A stretch of DNA of 64,000 nt. Source: Prillingera fragicola (lineage: Eukaryota; Basidiomycota; Tremellomycetes; Trichosporonales; Trichosporonaceae). Below, piece after piece: positions 1 through 11,250 of the stretch. Each line of letters opens with the position of its first letter. Position 1 is the stretch's first letter. The notes under the pieces are model-generated. The model worked only from the letters and a program-made list of their open reading frames with translations. It was not told the DNA's origin and searched no databases. Both the position numbers and the translations under genes were made by a program. The stretch covers positions 1,240,001 to 1,304,000 of the forward strand of contig BEDY01000001.1 of the NCBI GenBank assembly GCA_002335605.1, given 5' to 3'.

Positions 1-1
1 A

Positions 2-1847
2 TCCGAGACCACGAAGCTCGACGCCGATCCCAAAGGCGAAAAGATCATTTACACCAACGGCCGGGCTGTTATTATTCGTGACCTCAACAACCCCGCCGTC
101 GCCCACGCCTACACCCAGCACATTCAGGCCGCCACTGTTGCTCGATTCTCTCCCTCGGGATACTATGTCGCCTCGGGTGACGTCGCCGGCAATGTCCGCG
201 TGTGGGACGTAACCAACCCTGCTGAGAACATTCTCAAGATTGAGCAGCGTGCGATCAGTGGTCGTATCAACGATCTTGCCTGGGACGGCGAGAGTAAGCG
301 CATTGTCGTTGGTGGAGAGGGCAAGGATAAGTTTGGCGCTGCCTTTTTCATTGATTCGGGCTCGTCATGCGGTGAGATCACGGGTCACTCCAAGCCGATC
401 AACTGCATCAGTGTTCGTCGCCAGCGTCCGTTCCGTGCCATTTCGGGTTCGGACGACAACAGCATTGTCCTGCACAATGGTGTCCCATTCAAGTACGACC
501 AGATGATTACGACGCACTCACGCTTTGTCCGCGACGCCAAGTTCTCGCCCAATGGTGACCTGTTCGCCAGTGTGGGATCAGACGGCAAGCTCTTTCTTTA
601 CGATGGCAAGACTGGCGAGGTCAAGTCCGAGGGCGCTGGAGTCGACCCCACGCGTAGTCTGGTAGGTAATGCTGCTTTGACAGTAGGCTAACTGATAGAT
701 GGCCCTCTCGTGGAGCCCTGACTCGAGCAAACTGGCAACTGCCGGTGCGGACGGTGTCGTCGCGATCTGTGAGTGACTTGCGAGTCATCGCTGACAATCA
801 GGGGACGCATCAACGTGCAAGATCTCGCAAACGTACAACGTCGGTGCCGACATCTCGGCACAGCAAAATGGTGTCGTATTTGCCAACCCAAACACTGCTG
901 TGTCTGTGTCGCTGTCCGGCACCCTCAACGTCTTCGACGTTCGCGAGGGCGGCTCCAAGTGGCGTGAGATGCACGGCCCCACCAAGGCCGTCACTGCCGC
1001 AGCGCTTGCTCCCTCGAGCGACTCGCAGACGTTCTACTCCGGCAGCTTCGATGGCACCATGAAGGCATTTGCCATCGGAGACTCGTTGGGCGAGCGTCAG
1101 GGTCAGTGCTCGGACGTGACTGGCGCCGGACACACGGCTCGCGTCGTTGGTCTCGCCGCCGATGGGAAGGGCAAGGTCTACTCGGCTGGTTGGGACGACA
1201 AGGTCGCCACTATCACTGGTGATCAATTCTCGGCCGCCTCCCTGCCTACAAAGTCGCAGCCAACTGGCATCGCTGCGTCGCCCAGCGCCGTGTACGTCGC
1301 CTCGGCAGCCGGCCTCGAGATTGCTACTCCGGGTGGCAGCGCCTCGAGCGCAGATTCTATCCCGGCCACTGCCGTTGCCGTGCATACTGGCCCAAACGGA
1401 GACGTTGTCGCTCTCAGCACCGGCAAGAAGGTCATCCTCGCGACTGTGGACGGAGGCAAGGTCTCGCCCCTCGCCACCTTCGAGGACAGCAAGGGCGATG
1501 TCCTCTCCCTTGCCTTCAACGCCGACGGTACCCTCCTGGCTGCTGGCGACGCGTCCGGCCGTATTGTCCTTATCGACGCCTCGCAGAAGAAGGTCCTCGT
1601 CTCGTCACGTTGGACTTTCCACACTGGCCGCGTTGAGTCGCTCGCCTTCTCACCCGGGGGACGCAGGCTTGCGTCTGGTGGCTCTGACGAGAGCATCTAC
1701 ATCTGGAACCCCGACAAGGTTATTCGGAACATCGCCATCCAGAATGCGCACCCCGGTGGTGTCAGCGGCGTTGCTTGGGTTAGCGAGACCCGCATTGTTA
1801 GCGCTGGCGCGGACGCATGTGTGCGCAACTGGGAGGTTCCAGCATAA
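2..1847 (+). CDS. AIP1: Actin-interacting protein 1 (WD40 repeat), 5' partial
   Basis: WD40 beta-propeller protein that works with cofilin to disassemble actin filaments in the cytoplasm. The reading frame is already open at base 2, so the first exon(s) lie outside the window; the visible part begins in the N-terminal propeller with a DPKGEKIIYTNGRAV stretch typical of AIP1/WDR1. Repeated WD-type motifs are visible (VRVWDV, ICIW-type turns, IYIWNP, VRNWEVPA at the C-terminus). Exons are 2-661, 699-768 and 802-1847; the two introns are 37 and 33 nt with gtaggt/gtgagt donors and CTGA-type branch sites, and joining restores WDAST across the second. It converges with HDA1, with about 100 bases between the stops. 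Confidence is high for the family and moderate for exon 1, whose beginning is not seen. Confidence 0.9.
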
Positions 1848-1949
1848 GCGGCTGGTTCGAGAGACTTAAATTAGAGATTGGAAGAGACGACCCAGGCTGC
1901 GATCCATGCACGCAATGACCACGTCTACTACTGATTCCCTATTAACCTT

Positions 1950-4220
1950 TCACGCCGCGACGGCAACAGCTGGCGTCTGCTTGACCACGTTGGAGCCGTT
2001 GGCCGCGGGGGGTGCTGGTACGCGCTCAGCAACCCACGCCTTGATCTGCGGGAGCACGTCGCGCAGGACGTCGACGACCTTGGTCTCTTCTCCGCTGGGT
2101 GTGCAGATCTGGCCGCCAATACGGCGCTGCAACCTCTCCTCTCCGAGCAAAGGGTGTGTGCGAGGCACGTAGACGCGGTTGGCAGCGCGGAACCACTCGC
2201 GGCGCGCCTCGTTATTTGGGTCAACGCGCACGAGCGAGTGCAGCCCCGCAACCTGGATGACGGCCGCGACCTTATGCTGGACGTCCCGGTGGTTGACCAG
2301 CTCCATCACTGCGGCGCAACCCGTGCCGTGGCCAATGAGGACAACGTGCTTGGCGGCCGACAACTCAATGTAGTTGTCCCACAGGTAGCGCATGAGATTA
2401 CCGTCCTCCTTGTCGCCGGCGTTGGAGACCATCTTCGGCTTGCCGCGTTGGAAGGTGGTCGGGAGGCGACGGAGAACATTGACGTCGATCAAGTTGTAAC
2501 CGCTCTTGGTCACCCAGTCCACGACACAGTCGGTCGTGTCCAGCAGGTAGCTGTTGGTGAGGTGCACATCCGTGGTAGCGACGCCGTCCATCTCCACACG
2601 CAGGTTTCCAAAGTCGTGCACAAACACAACAAGCACGCCCCGAGGTCCAGCATCGTACACGCCTTCGCTAACGATCACCTGCCCAGGGAAAGCCTCCTCA
2701 AGGTCCTCATTCGCCAGCGGAACCTGGAACAAGCGATACTTCTCAAACATGTGGTGTGCGCGGTAGACCTTGAGAAGTTCTGGGATGGCGATCGTTGCGG
2801 GTGTGCCGTCGGGATCCGCCCCGACCTCGGGAGGCCCGCATGCCTTGACGTCGATGCTCTTCCAGTACCTGGACTGCACCTTGGCCACCTCGTACATGAC
2901 CTCAGTCGCGACTTCGCTCGCCTCCATGTGACCAATCTCGGCTGGTGTCTCGCCGAGAAGCACCTGCCCGACAGCAAGCGCAGAGTTGGAGATGGCCTTA
3001 AGGTTGTACCCTCCCTCCAATGCCACGACCAGCTTGCCCCCAGCGACCGCGCTCAGCATGTGCGTCATGTGGCCGTACCCAGCAGGGGTGACAAGGCAAG
3101 CGCCGAGCTGGTCACCCTCTGCTGCGTCGAATCCAGCCGAAATAATGACAAGATCCGGTGCAAACTCGTACGCAATAGGCATGACAATACGTTGAAACGC
3201 GTAGATGTAATCGGCATCTCCGAAACCTCCAGACGGCCAGGGAATATTGACCGATCTGTTGTCAGCCTCCATTCATAGAATCAGCACTCACTTTCCTTCG
3301 CCTGCACCAACGCCAACCATGTCCAGCGAGCCAAAGTCACTCGTGGGGTAGAAGCGACCGCCGTCATGACGATGAATCGAAATATACAACACGTCGGGGT
3401 CGTCCCAGAAAGCGCGCTGGGTACCGTTACCGTGGTGGACATCCCAGTCCAGAATCAACACCTTGCGTGCCAACCCTTGCCGCTGCACCTCGCGGGTAGC
3501 AACCGCAACATTGTTGAAGAAACAGAACCCCATGTGCTCGTTGGGCTCGGCATGGTGACCAGGCGGACGGACAATGGCGAAAGCATTCCGCACAATTCCC
3601 TTGCACACAGACTCACACGCCTGGATGACACTTCCGCATGACAGACGCGCACAGTGTGCCGTCTCTCGGCAGACGTACAGAGACAGCTGGTCGTAGTAGT
3701 GCTTGGTCTCCTGGATGTACTCGTCCTTGAATGTCGCGGTCCCTTGCACCTTGAGCCAGTGGTCTTCGTCATGGACCAGCAGCGCCTGGTCATAAGTGAC
3801 CTCTTTCGAAGGCAGCTGCTTCATACGACGAATGAGTCCGTTGTCCTTGAGACGAGTAAAGATGCGCTTGATGCGCATTGGCTCCTCCGGATGGCCTTCT
3901 CCCGCGTCTTCAACGTCGTCTGTTGTCGGAACGTAGTTGTCGTGGCAATGCAACATCATAAGAGGATCGTAAACGTAGCCAGTACGAGCTATCCGCTCGC
4001 CCTTTGCGTTGGACACGATAGTAATTGCAGAGCCAGGCGGGGGAGTCGTCTGGCCATTCGGTGGGTGGATAAGGGACGATGAACTACCCGATGCGGCAAA
4101 GCTGTCTACATCACCAACCTGTCCATGAGCGGCTGAGGAGGGTCCAGCCTGTCCTTCTGGGAATGACCCAGAGCCCTGAGACACGGAGAGGTCAACATCC
4201 ATTGCGTTTGGATCTGACAT
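1950..4220 (-). CDS. HDA1: Class II histone deacetylase with C-terminal Arb2 domain
   Basis: Zn-dependent lysine deacetylase acting on histones in gene silencing. Exons 4220-3292 and 3255-1950 (36-nt intron) give 744 residues. The catalytic domain occupies roughly residues 90-430 and carries RPPGHHAEPNEHMGFCFFNN and LDWDVHHGNGTQ, the His pair and Asp/His zinc ligands of the family; the splice joins GEGKSVNIPWPSGG. The C-terminal third (GVLVVFVHDFGN onward) matches the Arb2-like domain that fungal Hda1 proteins carry. I chose the start at MSDPNAMDVD; a longer in-frame start lies at 4337. The Ser/Gly-rich N-terminus is probably disordered. Its upstream region is shared with the divergent AP-3 beta gene. 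Confidence 0.93.
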
Positions 4221-4627
4221 TGTGGCGGCGCCAGTTTGAGTCGGGGATGAGAGGCGCGGACTGGGTGTCGGGACGATGGAGAAGTTGAATGTCGTGGAAG
4301 ACAGGCGGAGATAGTCCCTGTGTAGCGCTTGATCCAAGACTTGCTGCGGTGAATATTAGAATGCGAAAGCGAGGGCGAATGTGAAGGATGTGAATGAGGG
4401 AAGTGTCAGAACAACAGCGACATTTCAGATTCACCAGCTTGTCCAAACAGAATTCATTAGAAAGTGATAAGGGAATCTGACTCCGCTAATCCCCACTTCT
4501 AATCTCAATAGAATCAGCGGCCACGTGCCACTTCACGATGTCATGACTGTCCTGACCATATTGTGAGCTGCAAGTGGTCAAGTTATCCGTCGACCTCTCA
4601 CAGCCGCTCCTACTCCCCTCGCCCACC
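4221..4627. promoter_or_regulatory. Divergent intergenic region HDA1 / AP-3 beta
   Basis: About 400 bases between two divergent start codons; it must hold both promoters. I see no clear TATA box or conserved element. Part of it is open upstream of the chosen HDA1 start, so an N-terminally longer HDA1 is possible. Confidence 0.5.
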
Positions 4628-7210
4628 ATGATCAACAGGCTCGGGCAGCGGATCAAGGAAAACTTCCAAGAGACGACTCGTGATCTCAACCTGCTCGCAG
4701 GCGGAGGCGGGTCGTCCAACAATGCGTACTTCGACGCGACAGAAGACAAGGTCGCCGAGATCTCAAAGCTCCTGGAATCGCGCATCGACAGCGAGCGCCT
4801 TGAGGGCATGAAGCGCATCATTGCAGCTATGAGCAAAGGTCGCAACATGGAGGGCTTCTTTGCGCAGGTGGTCAAGAACGTCGTCGCTCCCAGCATCGAG
4901 ATTCGCAAACTCGTCTACATCTATCTGCTGCGCTACGCTGCTACCAACTCGGACCTGCTCCTGCTCTCGATCAACACATTCCAGAAGGACCTCTCCGATC
5001 CCTCACCGCTCATTCGGTCAATGTCGTTGCGTGTGCTGACGTCGATTCGTGTCTCTGTTATCCAAGGTACGTTCGCGGCACCCTTCCTCGCTCACCATTA
5101 CAGGTCTGGTCATGCTGGGTCTCAAGAAACTTGTCAATGACCGCAATCCTTGGGTGCGCAAGACCGTGGCCGGTGGTCTTTCCAAAGTCTACGAGTAGGT
5201 TTCCACATACCAAGCGTATACTGACGTCTCAGGATGGACTCTACGCTGCTGCCCGAGCTATTGCCATTGCTCACAACCCTTCTCGGTTCGACGTCACCCC
5301 TGACCCTCGGTGCAACGCTCACAGCGTTCGAGGAGATTTGTCCTGATCGTCTTGATCTTCTTCATCCTTACTACCGCCACATTGTCCGACTGCTGGTCGA
5401 TGCAGATGAGTGGGGACAGGCTGTCATACTCGACGTCCTCACCCGTTACGGGCGTACCATGTTGGAGAAGCCCGACGGTGCCGGCAGTGTCCGCCCGTCC
5501 GAGAAGAACACCACGGCCAACGGCAAGGAGTCGGATGACGAGTTTGAGGGCATCGATATCGATCTTGCAATGCTCCTTGACCTGGCCAAGCCACTCTTCC
5601 AGTCGCGCAACCCAGCCGTCGTCCTTGCCACGGCCAGGATGTACTACTGCCTTGCGCCAGCCGGCCATGCCTCCATTGGCCAGCAGCTTATTGTTGCCCC
5701 CTTACTTCGTCTGGCGGGATGCTCCGGTGCAGATCGTACAGGTGGGAAAGAGATCGAAATCTTGACGTGGGACGTCATTGCTGCAATGGCTGCGGAACGG
5801 CCGTGGCTCTTTGAGAACCAGCACACCAGCTTCTTCCTTCACGTTACGGATTCTACGGCAGTCCAGACTGCCAAATTGCGGGCCATGGTAGCCTTGGTGA
5901 ATGCGGGTAATGCCATCGCATCCGTTCGCGAGTTCAAGCACTATGTCAACCTGCCCAACGACGCAGTCGCGGAGGCGGCTATCCGCGCCATTGGCCACTG
6001 TGTCCGGACTCAGCAGTCAATTGCTGAGACTGGCTTACGTTCCCTCATGCGGCTTCTCAAGAGTATGCGAGGCAGTCTTGTAGCACAAGCTGTTATCGTT
6101 CTAAAGGGTGTCATTTTGCAGGGCGTCTCTCTCACGGCGCCTGAGCGCTTGGCTGCCCGTCTAGCCAAGCAGCTGGACAATATTGCCAACGCGAGCGCTC
6201 GCGCAAGTGTATTCTGGCTGGTCGGCCAGTTTGCAGCCGACGACTCGGCAGACACCACCCATGGCCTCAAGTGGGATGGTATCGCTCCTTGGGTGCCTGA
6301 CGTGTTGCGAAAGGGTGTGAAGGGCTTTACACAGGAAGAGTCACCTGCCAAGCTCCAGATTATCACGCTTGCAGCAAAGCTCCTTGTTCTTTCCCCTACT
6401 ACGAGCAAGCTCGCGAATATGGCCCAGTACTTATTCACACTGGCGCGCTACGATGCCGACTATGACGTTCGTGACCGAGCGCGCTTCCTTTCCTCCCTCC
6501 TCCGAGGCGTGCGCGACACAGCGCCTATAGAGGAGGAGGGCGTTACCCGAGACGATGAGGATGAAGACATTGGCGGCGTCACTCTGCGTCGTGACCAGGC
6601 GCGCATTGTGCTGCTTGGCCAACGTGAGGTTGCACGTGTAGGTGGCGAGGACGAGCTTGACCGCGCTGGTCTGGATGTCGGTAGCATGTCGCGTGTAACC
6701 CGCCGCAAGCTCGGTGCCTACACACCTCTCCCAGACTGGACCGACGACCCGAGTGATGCCTCGCTACGTGAGGAGGCAGACTCGCGACGAAGGGAACCCT
6801 CACCGTCTCCACCCACCGCCATATCGAGCGCGTCGTATGCTCAGCCTTCGTCTAGTGCAGTCCCGCGTAACATGGGCCGCAGCCCATTGCCATCGGGATC
6901 ACCAGCGGGCTCCAGCCCGGCTGGTTCATTCAGGCAGGCAGCGCCACAACGGGCCAAGTTCCGCGACCTCGACGACTTCCTCAATTCGGATAGCGAAAGT
7001 GAGGATGAGGAAGAGGAGGACGAGGAGAGTTTTGAAGTGGAGAGCGCAGACGAGCTACAAGTCGATGCTCTTTCTGGTCCTGTGCGGAGCAGTGTTCAAG
7101 AGTATGACGAGAACGAGACAGAAGAGGAAGACGACGAAGACGACGAGACAAGTGAAGAAGACGACAGCGACGAGGAGAGTGAGGAAGACGCTCCGCTATA
7201 CAGGCCGTAG
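4628..7210 (+). CDS. APL6: AP-3 complex beta adaptin
   Basis: Large subunit of the AP-3 clathrin-adaptor complex, which sorts cargo from Golgi/endosome to the vacuole. Exons 4628-5066, 5104-5194 and 5233-7210 encode 835 residues; the introns are 37 and 38 nt. The N-terminus (MINRLGQRIKENFQETTRDL) and the following HEAT-like adaptin repeats (VVAPSIEIRKLVYIYLLRYA, LIRSMSLRVLTSIRV, WVRKTVAGGLSKVYE) are beta-adaptin hallmarks. The last ~90 residues are a strongly acidic Glu/Asp/Ser stretch, matching the acidic hinge of AP-3 beta rather than AP-1/2 beta; no ear domain follows, so the protein is hinge-terminated. The start has a good CCCACCATG context. It converges with SF3a60, 127 bases apart. Confidence 0.92.
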
Positions 7211-7337
7211 AATCATTAAGCATGTCACAACAACATCGTATACTCGTTAGCTAAATATGCCATGCATTGTCTAATATTAACGCTGCATGAGCGTGCATCA
7301 CTGATGCTCGCTCCTATCGCTACCCACTACGGTCCGA

Positions 7338-9051
7338 TCACAACAGCCCCTGTCGCTTCAGGTCATCGTACGTCTTCTTGTCGTACACGTTGCCGTCTGC
7401 GTCCTCGAACTCCTCTGCCTTCTCCATCGCGCTCAACTCCTGCCTGCCCTCCTGCTTCAGTTTGTTGGCGAGCGCAAGCGCGTCGGCAATCTTGGTAATC
7501 TCGTGGAAGTGACGCGTGTTCGGCAGACCGAGGGCGCGCATGCCAAACGCATGCCGTGACTCCTGGAAGTGGCGGTCGAAAGCTTTCCTTCCCATGTACA
7601 CGTAATCGGAGCAGATTTCGCACTTGAACTCGACGCCGAGACCGTGTAGCTTGTAAAGCCAGTACGGGATAGGCTTGCCGTCCCATCCGACCGGCAGTTT
7701 GAGGGGGTTGTACACTCGTCCGTCCTCATCCTCGTCGTCCTCGTCGTCATCACCCAGCTTGATAGCCGTCTCAGCGGGAGGCGGTGCATCATCAGCTTCC
7801 TCGAGCTCCGCCTCACGCTCGCGCGCAGTAAGGGCCATACGGCGCTCCACTTCGCCGCGGCTGTCGGCGAGGAGCTGGGGCACGGGAGGAAACACGAGCA
7901 GCTCGCCGATCATGAATGTGAGACGCGCAGCCGGCTTGTGCTTATCCCGCGAAGAGGAAGGTCCTGCGGTGGCAGCTGCTGGTGCGGCCTCACCCTCAGC
8001 AACAGCCACCCCCGCAGCCTCCTTCTTCTTGTGCTTGGCCGATGACAAGTGGGCGTCGTACACGGTCTGCTTCGAGTAGTGCTTCTGGCAGTAGGGACAC
8101 CAAATTCCTGCACCGCCATTTGTTGAAGGCATGGCCTTTGAGCTGGAACTGTCCGACCATCCGGGCACCTCGTTCGCGGCCCACGCCGTCTCAAACTTCT
8201 CGCCGTCCTCCTTCAGCTCGGCCTGGATATCGATGAGGGGAAGAGCGCGCTCAAAGAACGAGACCAGGTAGCTGTACAGCGTCTGCACGTACTCTAGGTA
8301 CGCTGGCAGTCCCTTCTCACGCTCATCGAGAGTGCGCTCCACGCGGCCGTTCTTGAGCATGTCGAGGTAGGCAATGTAGGACAGACGAGTGCTGCCCTTC
8401 AAGTTGAGGTATTGCGAGTGTGACTGATACAAGTCGAGGTGCTTGCCGTATGCCTCCTCTCCTGAAAACACGTTGTCAAGCGCTGTAAAATTAGCAGAGC
8501 AACCATCCACAGAGTCACTCACGGTCAACGACCACGATCTCAGTCTCGCCGAACTCGCCCTCCACCTCGGTAGTCTGCAAGCCATCGCTCTGCACCATTT
8601 CGTCAATCTCACTCAAGAACTGGCGGGCGTTGATGTTCTGGTTCTTGCGGTGGAATTCCTTGACCTTCTCAAATCGCGAGTAGAACTCGCCCAGTTGGTC
8701 GACGCCTTCTCCGGCCGGCGGCACCGAAAGCAGTTGAAGCTCGACAGGTCTCAATCTGACAATCAGCACACGAAGCAGAAACACCAGCTCGCAGCACGTA
8801 CCCAGGCAGGTCCTCATACATGGTCACCAGGCTGTGCCGCAGCTCTCCGATGCGCTCCAGAATCTCGGCCGCCTTGCGATCCCTCCTCGTAATGTTGCGT
8901 TGCTGGGCAGTCAGAAAGTAATCGGCAAAGTGGAGGGCACAACAAAGTAACTTACAGCTGTCGGGTTCTGCATAAGAACGTCCGCGAGGGCCTGCTCATA
9001 TCGCTCAATCTCCTCGTGACATGCACGCTGCGTTTCGATGATCGAGTCCAT
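7338..9051 (-). CDS. PRP9: Splicing factor 3a subunit 3 (SF3a60/Prp9)
   Basis: Component of the SF3a complex of U2 snRNP, needed for pre-spliceosome assembly in the nucleus. Exons 9051-8956, 8902-8802, 8755-8523 and 8482-7338 give 524 residues. Visible hallmarks are the N-terminal helical segment starting MDSIIETQRACHEEIERYEQ, the FYSRFEKVKEFH segment, a C2H2 finger (WCPYCQKHYSKQTVYDAHL), and the C-terminal matrin-type finger FKCEICSDYVYMGRKAFDRH followed by RHAFGMRALGLPNTRHFHE, near-invariant in SF3a60. The start is fixed by the N-terminal similarity. It is divergent from FAL1 with only 195 bases between the start codons, so two splicing-associated genes share one promoter region. Confidence 0.95.
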
Positions 9052-9246
9052 GTTGGGCCTGTCGCTGGTGGATGCAGGAGATTGTAGTGATTGATTTCAA
9101 GATGTTGTAACGCGACCACACGAGCCTGCCACGCTCGGCATTTCGCGGCATTACCGCCACTCACCCAGCGTTCACCGTCTGCGAGGTAGTTTGAAGATCT
9201 CTACGATCATATCCATCAACAACAGCAACAGCTGCACGCATCAAAA
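9052..9246. promoter_or_regulatory. Compact bidirectional promoter PRP9 / FAL1
   Basis: 195 bases separate the start codons of SF3a60 (-) and eIF4A3/FAL1 (+). Both products act on spliceosomes or spliced mRNA, so co-expression from this short region is plausible. No TATA box was recognised. Confidence 0.55.
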
Positions 9247-10793
9247 ATGGCCGCCGTAAGTGTAGGATCGGGTCTGTGGACGAATGCATGCTGACAGTAC
9301 AGCTCAATGCGTGGGTACAGCCGCTCCAGCTACAGAGGACTAACCTAACAGTGGAGATGACAAGCTCGTGTTCGAGAGCTCCGAGAATGTTACCGTCGTA
9401 CGTATTGATCAAGCTGCCGGGGTGGAATGGCAGCGTTTTGTCGAGAGGAGTTGGGGCGTTCATTGACATGGCGCTTTTGCTCCTCTCGAATACAGGCTCC
9501 TACGTGTGAGTACCAATTGTTATTGTTGTGAAACGTGAGCTGACGGGTGGAACCAGTTGAGGCACTCAACCTGAAGGAGGATCTTCTCCGTGGCATCTAC
9601 GCCTACAGTAAGCTTAGGCGTAAGACCTAAAACTAACCTGCAGACTTTGAGAAGCCCTCTGCTATTCAGCAGCGTGCCATCATTCCCATCATGCGCGGGC
9701 GTGATGTCATTGCCCAGGCTCAGTCCGGTACTGGTAAGACTGCGACTTTTGCCATCTCGGCGCTCCAGTCGCTCGACATGAACATTCGCGAGACTCAGGC
9801 CCTGGTTCTCTCGCCCACTCGTGAGCTGGCCGTCCAGATTCAGAGCGTTGTGCTCGCCCTCGGCGACTACATGAACGTGTCGTGTCACGCATGCATTGGT
9901 GGCACTTCGGTTGGCGAGGACATTCGCAAGCTCGAGGCGGGCCAGCAGGTTGTCAGTGGAACCCCTGGTCGCGTTTTCGACATGATCCGCAGGCGCAACC
10001 TCCGCACCAAGGACATCAAGATGCTCATTCTGGACGAGTCGGACGAGCTCCTCAACAAGGGCTTCAAGGACCAAATCTACGACATTTACCGCTATCTTCC
10101 TCCTGCCACCCAGGTCGTTATTGTCTCGGCTACTCTTCCCCATGACGTGCTCGAGATGACTACCAAGTTCATGACGGACCCCATCCGCATCCTTGTCAAG
10201 CGTGACGAGTTGACGCTTGAGGGCATCAAGCAGTTCTTCGTCGCTGTCGAGAAGGAGGACTGGAAGTTTGACACCTTGTGTGACTTGTATGACACGTACG
10301 TATAGTCTGACGGAGGCTGGTGCTAACCCCGCAGCCTTACAATTACCCAGGCAGTCATTTTCTGCAATACCCGTCGCAAGGTGGACTGGCTTACCGAGAA
10401 GATGCGCGAAGCCAACTTTACCGTCAGCAGCATGCACGGCGAGATGGTCCAGAAGGAGCGCGACGCCATCATGGCCGAGTTCCGTGGCGGCCAGAGCCGT
10501 GTCCTCATCACCACAGACGTGTGGGCTCGTGGTATCGACGTCCAGCAGGTCTCGCTGGTCATCAACTACGACCTGCCCAGCTCGCGTGAGAACTACCTGC
10601 ACCGTATCGGTCGTTCGGGACGTTTCGGTCGTAAGGGTGTTGCCATCAACTTTGTGACGGTCGAGGACGTGCGCATCCTGCGTGACATTGAGCAGTTCTA
10701 CAGCACACGTAAGTCGTTGTGGATGCCGCAAGGAACTCTACTGACAGTACAGAAATTGACGAGATGCCCCTCAACCTTGGCGACAACCTCTAA
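9247..10793 (+). CDS. FAL1: eIF4A3-type DEAD-box RNA helicase (exon-junction complex)
   Basis: ATP-dependent RNA helicase of the eIF4A3/Fal1 group, the RNA clamp of the exon-junction complex and an rRNA-processing factor. Eight exons: 9247-9255, 9303-9310, 9352-9397, 9496-9505, 9557-9607, 9644-10295, 10335-10708, 10753-10793, giving 396 residues. Motifs in order are AQSGTGKT (Walker A), PTREL, TPGRV, DESD (motif II, where most family members have DEAD), VSATLP, the [11 protein letters not shown] stretch and HRIGRSGR. The DVWARG and IEQFYSTQIDEMPLN stretches separate eIF4A3 from eIF4A. Exons 2 (8 nt) and 4 (10 nt) are microexons required to keep [10 protein letters not shown] and [14 protein letters not shown] in frame; their exact edges are inferred from splice sites and homology. 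The N-terminal extension is short. Confidence 0.93.
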
Positions 10794-11250
10794 AACGCCG
10801 ACTGGTCGTGATCGCTATATAGAATCTGTAGGACGAGGCTTCCCGTCGATCCGTCGAGAGCTCGTGAGATGTACGATGTGGAGTGCTCCCGCCCTGTAAT
10901 GGAAAAGCGAGTTGTGCCTATGCGGTAGCATGGATAGTTGGTCTCATCTGTATCAAGGTGGCAGGTGGTCTTATCACTGGTGGCGGTGTGTCGTTTGTGG
11001 CGGTGGCACTCATTCCATGCCCTTTATGTGTACCTTTGGTCTATCTGTACCTATCATTACTCGAATTGCCCGACTGTGGCCGAGATTGGAGGTCATTGTC
11101 AATTATCAGTACTCTTGCACCATTGCAGCGAGGAATTGTTGGATGGTGGCCGGGACTGCCTATAGTTACATAACCCCTTCTATGAACACCAGAGTCTACA
11201 ATTTAATAACGTAATCGTAAATGCAAATGCGAGTCGAGTACGTGGATTTT
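10794..11250. other. Convergent 3' intergenic region FAL1 / GDH1
   Basis: 457 bases between converging stop codons, expected to hold both 3' UTRs and polyadenylation signals. It is T-rich in places on the + strand; I see no gene or repeat. Confidence 0.6.

Noticed and set aside
2154..3278. 374-codon open frame opposite HDA1
   Set aside because: Shadow of the Arb2 and catalytic-domain coding sequence; no recognisable protein features.
9520..10731. 403-codon open frame opposite FAL1
   Set aside because: It crosses several well-supported FAL1 introns and exons, and its sequence has no family resemblance.
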